Shown: one piece after another, positions 7,658 through 16,211 of the stretch
Layout: every line of letters starts with the position of its first letter
How positions within the stretch are numbered: the stretch's first letter is position 1
Source of the DNA: DATAEU01 sp046724395
Lineage (GTDB): Bacteria; Actinomycetota; UBA4738; HRBIN12
DNA: 31,668 nt
Direction of reading: 5' to 3'
NCBI GenBank assembly: GCA_046724395.1
Contig: JBKOWM010000171.1
Location: 1 to 31,668, forward strand
Position numbers and translations under genes: made by a program
Notes under the pieces: generated by a model
Databases searched by the model: none
What the model was told of the DNA's origin: nothing
What the model saw: the letters and a program-made list of their open reading frames with translations, nothing else

Positions 7658-8515
7658 CTAGCTCGACTTGGCCGGGACGAACCGCTTGACGAAGTCGAGC
7701 GCGGTCTGCGCGACCTTCTGCCAGCCGTGGTCGATCGTCAGCGAGTGACCACGGTTGGGCAGCTTCTTGATCTCGGTGACGCTCGGGTTGCGCTTCTGGC
7801 GGTTGTAGGAGGCATTGGCGATCGCCCAGGGAACCGTGTGGTCCTTTTCCCCGTCGAGGATCAGCAGCGGCCCCCGCTCGGGGTTCTTCGTGTCGGCCTT
7901 CGACTCGGTCCAGGGGTTGAGGTTCGCGTTGGCCATTTGGGCCAGGGCGATTCCCGACCCGGCCACGTGGTAGATGTCGTACAGGCGCTTCGCCTCGGCC
8001 TCATCAAGGGCGTTCGTCCAGGCGAATTTGAACTGGTCGAAGGTGAGCGTGATGGCGCGGCCTCGATATCGGGGGTTCAACAGGAAAGGTCCAGCGGCTC
8101 TGAGCGCCGAGAGGGGCAGCGGCAGGACGCCGCGAAACACGCCCGGGTCGATGGCAACCGTGGTTGCCGAGAGCCCGCGGCCGGCGAGCATCTGAGCGAA
8201 TAATCCGCCGGTCGAGTGCCCGATCAGCGCGGGCTTCTCCTTGAGCTTGCCGATCACGTCGGCCGTGTGGTCGGCAACCTGCTTCAGCGTCTTCTTGGCA
8301 AGGACGTCGGGGTTCGCCCGCGCCTCTTCTACCGTTTCCGGATCGTCTGGCCAATCCGGCGTCAGCGGCGCGTAACCGGCCTGCTTGAAGAAGTCCACCC
8401 AATTGGCCCAGCTGCTCGGCAGCAGCCAGAGGCCGTGGATGAAGACGACCGGAGTGGTGCGGGAGGCGTTTGCCGCCTCGATCTCCCTGCTCTCCCGCGC
8501 CGACATGGACGCCAT
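7658..8515 (-). CDS. Alpha/beta hydrolase
   Basis: This 285-residue alpha/beta hydrolase has an HGLW oxyanion motif (VVFIHGLWLLPSSW, 23-36) and a nucleophile elbow GHSTGG with Ser101. The probable acid is Asp225 (LDGEKDHTVP) and the catalytic His is His257 (NRGHSLTID), so the triad is complete. It has no signal peptide, so it is cytosolic. The HGLW opening with PDWPDDP and a GHSTGG elbow resembles lipase/esterase-like hydrolases common in soil actinobacteria; the substrate is unknown. The open frame extends far upstream to 9514, but that extension is the antisense shadow of the cyclase gene. The ATG at 8515 has GAGGAGG five nt upstream and starts the domain exactly where expected. Confidence 0.9.
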   Translation of the reverse strand: MASMSARESREIEAANASRTTPVVFIHGLWLLPSSWANWVDFFKQAGYAPLTPDWPDDPETVEEARANPDVLAKKTLKQVADHTADVIGKLKEKPALIGHSTGGLFAQMLAGRGLSATTVAIDPGVFRGVLPLPLSALRAAGPFLLNPRYRGRAITLTFDQFKFAWTNALDEAEAKRLYDIYHVAGSGIALAQMANANLNPWTESKADTKNPERGPLLILDGEKDHTVPWAIANASYNRQKRNPSVTEIKKLPNRGHSLTIDHGWQKVAQTALDFVKRFVPAKSS

Positions 8516-8787
8516 TCCGACCTCCTCTCTGTCGCATCGAAGATCACGCGCTACCGAACCGACGACGAGCTCGTCCACGCGGCGGCGATCGTCGGCCGTG
8601 ACGCGCCGTTCGAGAGCTGACGCCGTTTCAGTATGGCTCGCGTTCCGGAGTATCGCCTCGTTGAGGAAGTCAGGTGCGCACGCGCGCCTCGACCTGATGG
8701 ACGGTGAGGGGGGAGGTGCGGGACTTGCGTGCCTGACGCGCAAACGGCACGACGATCCTTCCGGAGCGCTCGAGCAGCGATCGACTT

Positions 8788-11700
8788 TTAGTCGGCGATC
8801 AGCGCGACGACATCCGCGCGCGACCAGATCGTCGCTCGGTGGGCGCCGCTTAGACCCATCGCGAACTCCTCGACGCTCCGAATGGCGACGGCGCGTGCGT
8901 CGGCCGCGGCGGCCTCTTCGCCGAGCGCGGCCCGTGTGTCCGCGAGCGCCGCGAGCGCGGGCCAGCGCGACGGGAGATGGCCGAGTCTCTCCGCCTCGAT
9001 CACGGCGCGCGTCACGACCTCGGCGGCCTCCTCCGGTCGGCCCGTCGCGAGCAGCGCACGGGCGAGAGGCACACGCGCCAAGCAGTCGTACTTCGGCCGG
9101 CCGAACCGCTCGGTCGCCCTCAGCGCCGTGTGCGCGAACGAGATCGCGTCGTCGTGCCCACCTGCGAGGAGCGCCGCGTCGGCCCGAGCGACGACCAGCC
9201 GGATCGACCACAGGAACTGGTGAAAACCCTTCGCGTCCTCGACCGCCTCCGCGAGATCGGGGATGACGCGTTCGGCAGCTCCGACGTCGCCGTCCATCAG
9301 ATCCGCGTACAGCAGGTCGAGTCGGGCGCTGATCGCCGCGGGCGGGAAGCCCGAGTCCTTCGCCAGCTCCAACGCCTCCTCGCTCTGGATGCGGGCGGCC
9401 TCGATATCGCCGATCTCGCGCAAGGCGCCGGCTCGCATATTCATCGCGCGCGCGGTGAACCGGAACGAGCGCTCCTCCCATTGACGCCCGAGCTCGATCG
9501 CACGGTCGAGCCACGAGATCCCCTCCTCGTGCCGCGACAGTCCCACGAGGGCGACTCCCGCGTGCGACGCGCCGACGACGGCGGCCTCCAGGTTGGACGC
9601 GTCGAGGCCGAGCTCGTGCGCCTCGGTGCCCATTTGGACGCCCGTTGCATATTCACCGGTCCAGTACGAGGCGATCGCGCGCGATGCGTAGAACCTCGCG
9701 AACGAGGCGTCGCGCTTGTCGACCGGCCAGGTCGCCGTGGCGCGATCCCAGGTCTCGATAGCCGAACGCACATCGCCCTGCATGGCCTCGGCCTCGTAGC
9801 GAGCCGCGAGCGCACGCCCCTCGAGCTCGCGATCACCGAGGTTCTCCGCGATCTCGGCGGCGGCCACGCCGTGCCTCACGACGTTGCCGGCATCGGCCGT
9901 CCAGAACGCCGCCCGCGCCCGCGCGAGGTGCGCGAGCGCGAGCTCGTGTCCCTGGGCGTCGTCGATCAGCCACTCGAGGTCGTCGATCGCGTCCGCGAAT
10001 CGCGTGGCGTCGATCATCGTGGACGCCCTCGCGAGGCGCGCTCGGATCAGCAGGCGTCGATCACCGGTCCGAGCGGCGATCTCGATCGCCTCGGAGATCA
10101 GTGTGATCGCCTGCTGCTTGGCCCACGCCCGCGAGGAGACGTCTGCGGCCATCATCAGGAACGTCGCCGTCCTCTCGTCGTCGCCGGCCTCGCCGTAGTG
10201 ATGGGCGAGGATCGAGGCCGATTCGCGGACGCGGTCGCCGGAAGCGTCCTCGATGAATGCCGCAACCCTTCGGTGCCGTTCGCGGCGCGCGGCGCGCGGC
10301 AGCGTGCCGTAGGCCACCTCCCTCGTGAGGACGTGCTTGAACATGAACTCGCGGTCGTTTGAGCCGCTCGACGCCGGCTGCCGCCGGATGAAGTCGCGGC
10401 GTTCGAGGTCGTCCAGCGTCGCGTCTAGGTAGGCGTCGTCCGAGAGCGCGGCGAGCGGTCCGCGCCGGAAGATGCGCCCGATGACGGCAGCGTCCTGGAG
10501 CAGCTGGCGGTGACGCCGCGGGAGCGCGTCGAGACGCGCCGAGATGATCGCCTGCACCGTGGTCGGCAGGCCGGCGACGACGTCCGCCGTTTGCTCCGCG
10601 ACCGACGCGGCGAGCTCCTCGAGAAACAGCGGGTTCCCGCCGCCGGTCTGCACCAGGCGGTCGGTATATGCGGACGCCTCCTCGGTACCAGACAGGAGTG
10701 CGGCGGCGAGTTCGCGCGCGTCGTCGTCAGCGAGCGGCTCCAGGTGCACGGCGGTGTACCGAGGGAGCCCGCCGCCCCATGTGGCATGGGTGTCGAGGAG
10801 GTCCGGTCGCGCGAGCGCGATCAGGAAGACCGGCGCGTCGGTCAGTCGCGAGGCGAGCGACCCGATCAGCTCGAGCAACGCCGGCTCGGCCCAGTGGATG
10901 TCCTCGAACACGAACGCCGTGGGCTGCGCGTCGGCGACCGCCTCTACGAACCGCCGTGCCGAGGAGAACAGGAGCTGCTTGTCGGGTGTGCCCTCCTGCG
11001 AGAGTCCTAGCAGGACGGCGAGATGCGCGCGGACCTCCTCGGCGTCGCTCTCCGACACGAGAGCGACAACGAGCTCGTCGAGCTTCGCGCGCGCGACGCT
11101 GGTCGAGTCGGTCTCGAAGATGCCGGCGAGCTTCGACACCTGCTGCCCGAACGCGCCGTACCCGGTCGTCTCGCCGTACGGCCGGCAGCGTCCCTTGAGG
11201 TACCGGCCCTCACGCGCGAGTCGAGGCTCGAGCTCGCGCGCCAAACGGCTCTTCCCGATGCCGGGTGGACCGAGGACCGTGACGAGGTGCGTCCGACGGT
11301 CGGCGCGCACCTTGTCCCATATGGCGCCCAGGAGCTCAAGCTCGCGGTGGCGGCCGATCAGCGGCGCGACCGGAGCTCTCTCCTGTTCGGACCGCGGCCC
11401 GCGGACGTGCCAGATCGGGATCGGCGCCAGTTTCCCCCGAATCGTCACGGGCGGGAGCGGCTCGTACTCAAAGGCCTGCTGCGTCGAACGATACGTGCGC
11501 TCGCCAACGACGACGCCTCCGACCGGCGCCTCGTGCTGGAGCCGCGAGGCCGTGTTCATGACGTCCCCGGTCGCGATCGTCTCGCCCCGCGCGGCGTCGG
11601 AGTCGACGTCGACGACGACCTCGCCCGTCTCGACGGCGACGCGGATCGCGAGCTCGAGCGTGGGATCCTCCTTGTTGAGCTCGTCGATCGCGTGCGTGAT

Positions 11701-12138
11701 CTGCCAGGCGGCGTGTACGGCGCGAACGGCGTCGTCCTCTCGCGACGTCGGTGCGCCGAAGAGGCCGACGACGGCATCGCCGATGAATTTCTCGAGGGTC
11801 CCGCCGACCGATTCAATCTGCTCTCGAGCTCGGGCGAAATACGGGCGGAGACGCGCCTTGACGTCCTCGGGGTCGACGCCGTCGGACTCCGCCGTGAATC
11901 CCGCGAGATCGGCGAACAGGACGGATACGATTTTGCGTTCCTCGACGCCGTCGGCCGATGGTTGAGCGGGGGACGGTTCGAGCGGGGACCCGCAGGCGCC
12001 GCAGAAACGAGCGGTCGGCGGGTTGGAGGTGCCGCACATCGGGCACGCCCGCGCGAGCGACGAGCCGCACGTCGTGCAGAAGCGCTGCTCGGCATCGTTC
12101 AGCGCCAAGCACGCTGGGCAGGTCAGCGCCGCGGTCAC
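8788..12138 (-). CDS. Zinc-ribbon/class III nucleotide cyclase/AAA ATPase/TPR signalling protein
   Basis: This 1116-residue multidomain regulator has two N-terminal zinc ribbons (Cys7/10/21/24 and 32/35/46/49). A class III cyclase domain (about 68-245) keeps both metal-binding Asp (Asp77 in FADLAGF, Asp121 in IGDAVVG), Lys117, and the Asp192-Asn195-Arg199 set in GDVMNTASR, so cAMP synthesis is plausible. A STAND/AAA ATPase follows (Walker A GPPGIGKS 290-297; Walker B FVFEDIHW 409-416), then a long TPR-like helical array to the end. This is the CHASE-less cyclase-ATPase-TPR family abundant in actinobacteria and Chloroflexota; its inputs are mostly unknown. The frame opens upstream at 12231. 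GTG at 12138 is chosen because it starts the zinc ribbon and sits 9 nt after a TACACT -10. Confidence 0.9.
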   Translation of the reverse strand: MTAALTCPACLALNDAEQRFCTTCGSSLARACPMCGTSNPPTARFCGACGSPLEPSPAQPSADGVEERKIVSVLFADLAGFTAESDGVDPEDVKARLRPYFARAREQIESVGGTLEKFIGDAVVGLFGAPTSREDDAVRAVHAAWQITHAIDELNKEDPTLELAIRVAVETGEVVVDVDSDAARGETIATGDVMNTASRLQHEAPVGGVVVGERTYRSTQQAFEYEPLPPVTIRGKLAPIPIWHVRGPRSEQERAPVAPLIGRHRELELLGAIWDKVRADRRTHLVTVLGPPGIGKSRLARELEPRLAREGRYLKGRCRPYGETTGYGAFGQQVSKLAGIFETDSTSVARAKLDELVVALVSESDAEEVRAHLAVLLGLSQEGTPDKQLLFSSARRFVEAVADAQPTAFVFEDIHWAEPALLELIGSLASRLTDAPVFLIALARPDLLDTHATWGGGLPRYTAVHLEPLADDDARELAAALLSGTEEASAYTDRLVQTGGGNPLFLEELAASVAEQTADVVAGLPTTVQAIISARLDALPRRHRQLLQDAAVIGRIFRRGPLAALSDDAYLDATLDDLERRDFIRRQPASSGSNDREFMFKHVLTREVAYGTLPRAARRERHRRVAAFIEDASGDRVRESASILAHHYGEAGDDERTATFLMMAADVSSRAWAKQQAITLISEAIEIAARTGDRRLLIRARLARASTMIDATRFADAIDDLEWLIDDAQGHELALAHLARARAAFWTADAGNVVRHGVAAAEIAENLGDRELEGRALAARYEAEAMQGDVRSAIETWDRATATWPVDKRDASFARFYASRAIASYWTGEYATGVQMGTEAHELGLDASNLEAAVVGASHAGVALVGLSRHEEGISWLDRAIELGRQWEERSFRFTARAMNMRAGALREIGDIEAARIQSEEALELAKDSGFPPAAISARLDLLYADLMDGDVGAAERVIPDLAEAVEDAKGFHQFLWSIRLVVARADAALLAGGHDDAISFAHTALRATERFGRPKYDCLARVPLARALLATGRPEEAAEVVTRAVIEAERLGHLPSRWPALAALADTRAALGEEAAAADARAVAIRSVEEFAMGLSGAHRATIWSRADVVALIAD

Positions 12139-12147
12139 GGTCGCCCG

Positions 12148-12169
12148 AGTGTAGACGGACGAGTCGTCC
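12148..12169 (-). promoter_or_regulatory. Probable leaderless promoter with adjacent palindrome for the zinc-ribbon cyclase
   Basis: On the minus strand a TACACT -10 (12153-12148) lies 9 nt before the GTG start at 12138. Just upstream, 12157-12169 is a perfect 6+1+6 palindrome (GGACGA, one base, TCGTCC) placed in the spacer region where a repressor would act. The -35 is poor, so an activator or an alternative sigma factor is possible. Confidence 0.45.
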
Positions 12170-12458
12170 CTTACCCCAAGTGACCTTCGGCCTGAGCCAG
12201 CGGAATGAGTGTGACCGATGGGGTCTCCCACGGCGACGGCGACAGGCGACCACCGGCCGTCGCGATTCAGGAACGACCGGCGGACTCGGCGAGACGGCTG
12301 TGGGCGGCACTCCTCGGTGCCGTTGTCGCGTTGGGCTCGAGCCGGTCTATCTGTTGAGGCGAAACGTCGAGGCGGCGGGTGAGGTAGGCACCACCGCCGC
12401 GCGGCCTACACTCAAGCCGAACGATGCTCCCCAACTATTCGAAGCGGGACTGATCGCC

Positions 12459-13262
12459 ATGCGCTCAGGGTTGTGGCTGCCGCTGTTCGAGGAGCTTGCC
12501 GATCCGCGTGTGGTCGCGGAGCTGGCCGGCGAGGCGGAGGAGCGGGGTTGGCACGGCGTCTTCGTGTGGGATCAGCTCCGTTGGCGTGAGCCGATCAGAC
12601 ACGTGGCCGACCCGTGGATCACCCTGGCGGCGATCTCCGCTGCCACTGAACAGGTCATGCTCGGCCCAATGGTCACTCCGTTGACGCGCCGCCGCCCCGC
12701 CAAGGTGGCCAGGGAAACCGCGAGCCTCGACCTACTCAGCGGTGGCCGCCTCATCCTCGGCGTCGGTCTTGGCGGCGACCAGTTCGCCAGGGAGTTCTCA
12801 AGGACTGGAGAGGAGCTCGATGATCGAGTGCGCGGCCAGATGCTCGACGAGGCCCTTGAGATCCTTGTCGCCGCCTGGTCGGGTGAGCCGGTCAACCATC
12901 GCGGCCGGCACTACCTCGTCGATGACGTGCAGTTCCTGCCTCGGCCGGTGCAACGGCCGCGAATTCCGGTATGGACCGCGGCGTTCCCGGGAAACGCCAA
13001 GCCGTTGCGCCGCGCCGCGGGTTACGACGGCTTCTTTCCGGTGAACCTCGAGAACGTGGATCAGTTCGCACGGGCCGTGGCAGCCGTGCGTGACCTACGC
13101 GGCGACAACGCCGCACCGTATGACGTTGCGGTCGAGCTGCCCGCAGGCACCGATGTCGCGCCGTATGCCGAGGCCGGCGCCACGTGGTGGATGACGGACT
13201 TGGAACCGGGGGTCTCGCTCGATCACGTGCGCGGCGTGATTCGAGAGGGCCCGGTTCGCTGA
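12459..13262 (+). CDS. LLM-class flavin/F420-dependent oxidoreductase
   Basis: This 267-residue TIM-barrel enzyme is of the luciferase-like monooxygenase class. It has SGLWLPLFEELADP at the start, GWHGVFVWDQL, then LGPMVTPLTRRRPAKVARET and SGGRLILGVGLGG, which are conserved core strands of this family. Members use FMN or F420 for oxidation, reduction or monooxygenation; the substrate is unreadable. It is slightly short of the usual 290-340 residues but ends normally. ATG at 12459 is the first sensible start, although the frame is open further upstream. A TACACT -10 at 12407-12412 gives a leader of about 40 nt. No Shine-Dalgarno is obvious. It is divergent from the cyclase and followed after 132 nt by the RloC-like cluster, with which it is probably not co-transcribed. 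Confidence 0.85.
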   Translation: MRSGLWLPLFEELADPRVVAELAGEAEERGWHGVFVWDQLRWREPIRHVADPWITLAAISAATEQVMLGPMVTPLTRRRPAKVARETASLDLLSGGRLILGVGLGGDQFAREFSRTGEELDDRVRGQMLDEALEILVAAWSGEPVNHRGRHYLVDDVQFLPRPVQRPRIPVWTAAFPGNAKPLRRAAGYDGFFPVNLENVDQFARAVAAVRDLRGDNAAPYDVAVELPAGTDVAPYAEAGATWWMTDLEPGVSLDHVRGVIREGPVR

Positions 13263-13368
13263 ACCGGATACGTCGCCCCAGCGTGTGCCGCAGAGCCGCT
13301 CGGCTGTCGCGGCGTCGCCCACCGTCGCGCTTGCGGACGACGGTGGCGGGCGTCGAGCGGTGCACACG

Positions 13369-13390
13369 TAGGATGACTCCTTCTAGGAGG
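13369..13390 (+). promoter_or_regulatory. Possible -10 and inverted repeat enclosing the ribosome binding site of the RloC-like gene
   Basis: TAGGAT at 13369-13374 could be a -10. Directly after it CTCCT (13377-13381), TCT, AGGAG (13385-13389) forms a small hairpin whose right arm is the Shine-Dalgarno of the GTG start at 13395. Only four nt separate the Shine-Dalgarno from the start. Such pairing could damp translation of a toxic product; the hairpin is short and may be incidental. Confidence 0.3.
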
Positions 13391-13394
13391 CGGA

Positions 13395-15845
13395 GTGGAG
13401 CAGGTCTTACAAGACATCATCCGGGCCCGGCTCGACGAGGAGAAGAAGCTCGGGGAACAGGCACGCGTCGTGATCACAGCCGCTTGCCGCAGCGACGAGG
13501 CGCTCACCGCGGCTCTCGGTGGTGAAGAGATTCCCTCGGAGACTCGAACCCGACCCAAGACCCTCGACGGTCGCCACCCCGCGCTTCTTCAGTCGATCAA
13601 GGTCGAGGGATTCCGCGGGGTTGGGCCGGCAGCGACTCTGGACGTCTCACCGGGACCCGGCCTGACTCTCGTCGTCGGTCGAAATGGGAGCGGGAAGTCG
13701 AGTTTCGCCGAGGCGCTCGAGCTGCTTCTCACCGGCGACAACAGTCGGTGGAGCACGCGATCCGCCATTTGGAAGGAAGGATGGCGCAACCTTCATCATG
13801 TCGATGCGCGCATCGATGCCGAGTTCGTGTTGGAAGGGTCGAAAGGAAAGACATCGATCTCTCGTCGGTGGGGTCCCGGGGCGAAGCTGGAGGAGGCCGA
13901 GACGCTGGTCACGGTTCCCGGTTCCGAAGCCACGACGATGGACCATCTCGGATGGCCCTCCGCAGTCGAGATGTACCGTCCGTTCTTGAGTTACAGCGAG
14001 CTGGGATCGATGCTCGACGCCGGTCCTTCCGCGCTCTACGACGCGCTTTCCGCGATCCTCGGGCTCGAGGACTTGGTTGTCGCCGAGGCTCGTCTCAAGG
14101 AAGCGTCCAGGGAGAGACGGAAGCAGGCCGACGAAGCCAAGTCGTCTCTCGCGCCTTTGCTCGAGCGCCTCGGAGAGATCGAGGACGAGAGAGCTCATGC
14201 CTGCCTCGAGGCGCTCTCGGGGAAGACCTGGGACCTCGACGCGGTCGAACGGTCGGTGATCGGGCCCGAATACTCCTTGCAAGAGGAGACCGAGGGAGCG
14301 GCACTCCGCCAGCTGACGACGCTCGAGGGCCCGAGCGCGGACGAAGTTCAGATCGCCGCAGACGCTCTCGAAGCCGCATCGGCCGCCATCGATCAATTCG
14401 GTGGCACCGAGGCCCAAAGGGCCCTTCAGACCGCAGAGCTATTGGAGTCCGCGCTTCGGTTTCACGCCGATCACGGCGATCAGGACTGTCCGGTCTGCGG
14501 CAAGGGAGATCTAAACAGGACCTGGCGGGACGAGACCGAGAAAGAGGTCGCCCGGCTGCGGACCGTCGCCGAGCAGGCGGACCTTGCTCATCGGCTCCGG
14601 AACGAGGCGACCAAGAGTGCCAAGTCCCTGATGCTTGCGCCTCCGTCGCTCCTTTCAACGGCGTCGGCCCTCGGGATCAATGTCGATGATCTTTCGAAGG
14701 CGTGGACGTCATGGGCTTCAGGCACGTCCATCGATGATGCGAACTCGTTGGCGGAGCATCTGCGGACCGCACATGCCTCACTCGTGACGGACATCGAAGC
14801 AGTACGAGAGGCGGCGGCCAAGGAACTGCAAACCCGCGAGGACATCTGGCGACCGGTCGCCGCCGAGCTTGCGGCATGGCTGGACGTCGCCAAGCAAGCG
14901 GAAACCGGTGAAGCCCAGCTCGACGACCTGAAGGCTGCGGAGAAATGGCTGCGCGCAGCGTCGGCCGAGATCCGCAACCAGCGGTTCGCGCCCATCGCCG
15001 ATGTCGCCCAGAGTGTGTGGGAGACGCTTCGCATGCAGAGCAACGTCGAACTCAAGAAGATCGTGCTCACCGGCGCCGGCTCGGCCCGCAAGGTCGTCCT
15101 CGAGGTTACGGTCGACGGCATGGAGGGCGCCGCGCTTGGAGTCATGAGTCAGGGAGAGCTCAACTCGCTCGCGCTCAGTCTCTTCATGCCGCGTGCGACC
15201 TTGCCGGAGAGTCCCTTTCGTTTCGTGGTGATCGACGATCCGGTTCAGTCGATGGATCCGGCACGCGTCGACGGACTCGCGCGCGTTCTCGAGAGCGCGG
15301 CTCGCTCCCGACAGGTCATCGTGTTCACTCATGACGACCGGCTGGCGAGGTCCTGCAGGCTCCTGGACATCGATGCGAAGGTGGTCGAGGTGACTCGCCG
15401 GGCCGAATCGGTCGTCGAGCTTCGGCCCGGCCTCGATCCCGTCAGGCGGTATTGCGCCGACGCGTGGGCGATCGCCAAGAGCGACGATATCGACGCCGCG
15501 GTGGTATCCCGCGTCGTCGGCGTGTTCTGCAGGTCGGCGATCGAGGCCGCATGCTCCGAGACGATCACGCGCAGGCGTCTTGCCGAAGGCGAGGAATATG
15601 CAACCGTAGAGTCTCTCTTGGATTCGACCAGGGGACTCCTGGAGTTGTTGGCGCTGGCTCTGTTCGACGACATCTCGCGCACGAAGGACGTTGTATCGAG
15701 ACTCGACAAAGGGATCGGACGTTGGGCGGTGTCCGCGTATCGGGGAGTGCAGGACGCATCTCACAAACCGATCGCTCGTGAAGCGCTCTTGGGCTTGGTC
15801 GAGGACAGCGAAAGACTCGCGCGGGGACTGGTGCAGCTTCCGTGA
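13395..15845 (+). CDS. RloC/PrrC-like ABC ATPase with zinc hook and putative C-terminal HEPN nuclease domain
   Basis: This 816-residue cytosolic ATPase has a helical N-terminal extension (1-64). A Rad50-like ABC half then carries Walker A GRNGSGKS (95-102). Helical arms rich in Glu/Arg (about 225-520) carry a hook-like CPVC (365-368). The second half has signature MSQGELNSLAL (584-594), Walker B VVIDDP (611-616) and switch His646 (FTHDD). After the ATPase head a helical domain of about 130 residues (685-816) contains R713xxxE717 and R783x6H790. The RxxxE-to-His layout recalls the anticodon nuclease domain of PrrC/RloC (HEPN class), and RloC also has a zinc hook. No TOPRIM or HNH motif is visible. 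It could instead be a repair-type Rad50/RecF relative. The GTG start is set by AGGAGG, and the stop overlaps the next start (GTGA). Confidence 0.75.
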   Translation: MEQVLQDIIRARLDEEKKLGEQARVVITAACRSDEALTAALGGEEIPSETRTRPKTLDGRHPALLQSIKVEGFRGVGPAATLDVSPGPGLTLVVGRNGSGKSSFAEALELLLTGDNSRWSTRSAIWKEGWRNLHHVDARIDAEFVLEGSKGKTSISRRWGPGAKLEEAETLVTVPGSEATTMDHLGWPSAVEMYRPFLSYSELGSMLDAGPSALYDALSAILGLEDLVVAEARLKEASRERRKQADEAKSSLAPLLERLGEIEDERAHACLEALSGKTWDLDAVERSVIGPEYSLQEETEGAALRQLTTLEGPSADEVQIAADALEAASAAIDQFGGTEAQRALQTAELLESALRFHADHGDQDCPVCGKGDLNRTWRDETEKEVARLRTVAEQADLAHRLRNEATKSAKSLMLAPPSLLSTASALGINVDDLSKAWTSWASGTSIDDANSLAEHLRTAHASLVTDIEAVREAAAKELQTREDIWRPVAAELAAWLDVAKQAETGEAQLDDLKAAEKWLRAASAEIRNQRFAPIADVAQSVWETLRMQSNVELKKIVLTGAGSARKVVLEVTVDGMEGAALGVMSQGELNSLALSLFMPRATLPESPFRFVVIDDPVQSMDPARVDGLARVLESAARSRQVIVFTHDDRLARSCRLLDIDAKVVEVTRRAESVVELRPGLDPVRRYCADAWAIAKSDDIDAAVVSRVVGVFCRSAIEAACSETITRRRLAEGEEYATVESLLDSTRGLLELLALALFDDISRTKDVVSRLDKGIGRWAVSAYRGVQDASHKPIAREALLGLVEDSERLARGLVQLP

Positions 15846-16201
15846 GCGACGTCACCACGAGGGAGCTCCTCTACCGAGCGATCGACTTGCTCGAGCGACC
15901 GACAGCGGAGACGATCGGCCTTTGGCCACGGGCTACTGCGGTGCTGGCGCGTCAAGCCCTCGAACGCGGGTTGACCGAGGTTCTGTCGGCAAAGGTGGAA
16001 GGAATCCAGCGGGCACCGGTCCGGGCACAACTTCTGTGCCTCAGGATCCTCCTTGACGACACCGCAACAGCCGACGACGTGAACGTCGCATGGTGGGCGC
16101 TGTCCCGCGCTTGTCATCACCTCTCCTACGAGCTGCCGCCGACGGCGGCGGAGTTACGGGCGTGGATCGACGTCGTTGATCGTCTCGTCGAAGCGTCGTA
16201 G
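15842..16201 (+). CDS. Small helical partner protein of the RloC-like ATPase, unknown
   Basis: This 119-residue, probably all-helical soluble protein is not confidently assigned to a family. Visible features are helices at about 5-18, 27-52 (ATAVLARQALERGLTEVLSA), 58-72 and 80-97, and a conserved-looking motif SRACHHLSYELPPT (88-101) whose Arg89 and His92/His93 might be functional, followed by a last helix (104-117). Arg plus nearby His in a small helical bundle recalls HEPN-like proteins, but the spacing does not match the standard Rx4-6H. The GTG start overlaps the ATPase stop by four bases with no separate Shine-Dalgarno, so its translation depends on the ATPase gene and the two products are likely made in fixed ratio. 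Immunity factor, modulator or second subunit are all possible. Confidence 0.7.
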   Translation: MSDVTTRELLYRAIDLLERPTAETIGLWPRATAVLARQALERGLTEVLSAKVEGIQRAPVRAQLLCLRILLDDTATADDVNVAWWALSRACHHLSYELPPTAAELRAWIDVVDRLVEAS

Positions 16202-16211
16202 GAGTTTCCAC

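Noticed and set aside
8515..9514. N-terminal extension of the second alpha/beta hydrolase to 618 residues
   Set aside because: The extension is Arg/Gly-rich shadow of the cyclase gene in another frame on the same strand. A strong ribosome binding site sits at the internal ATG 8515.
8977..12183. Long plus-strand ORFs (473, 461, 386 residues) across the cyclase gene
   Set aside because: They are antisense to an intact 1116-residue protein with complete zinc, cyclase and Walker motifs; typical high-GC shadows.
14778..15764. Minus-strand 328-residue ORF inside the RloC-like gene
   Set aside because: It is antisense to conserved ATPase motifs and lacks any recognisable domain or ribosome binding site.
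13395..16201. Assignment of the ATPase pair to Gabija, Septu or Lamassu
   Set aside because: There is no TOPRIM (GajA), no HNH partner (PtuB) and no separate effector of the LmuA type. The zinc hook plus C-terminal RxxxE/Rx6H fits RloC-like proteins better.
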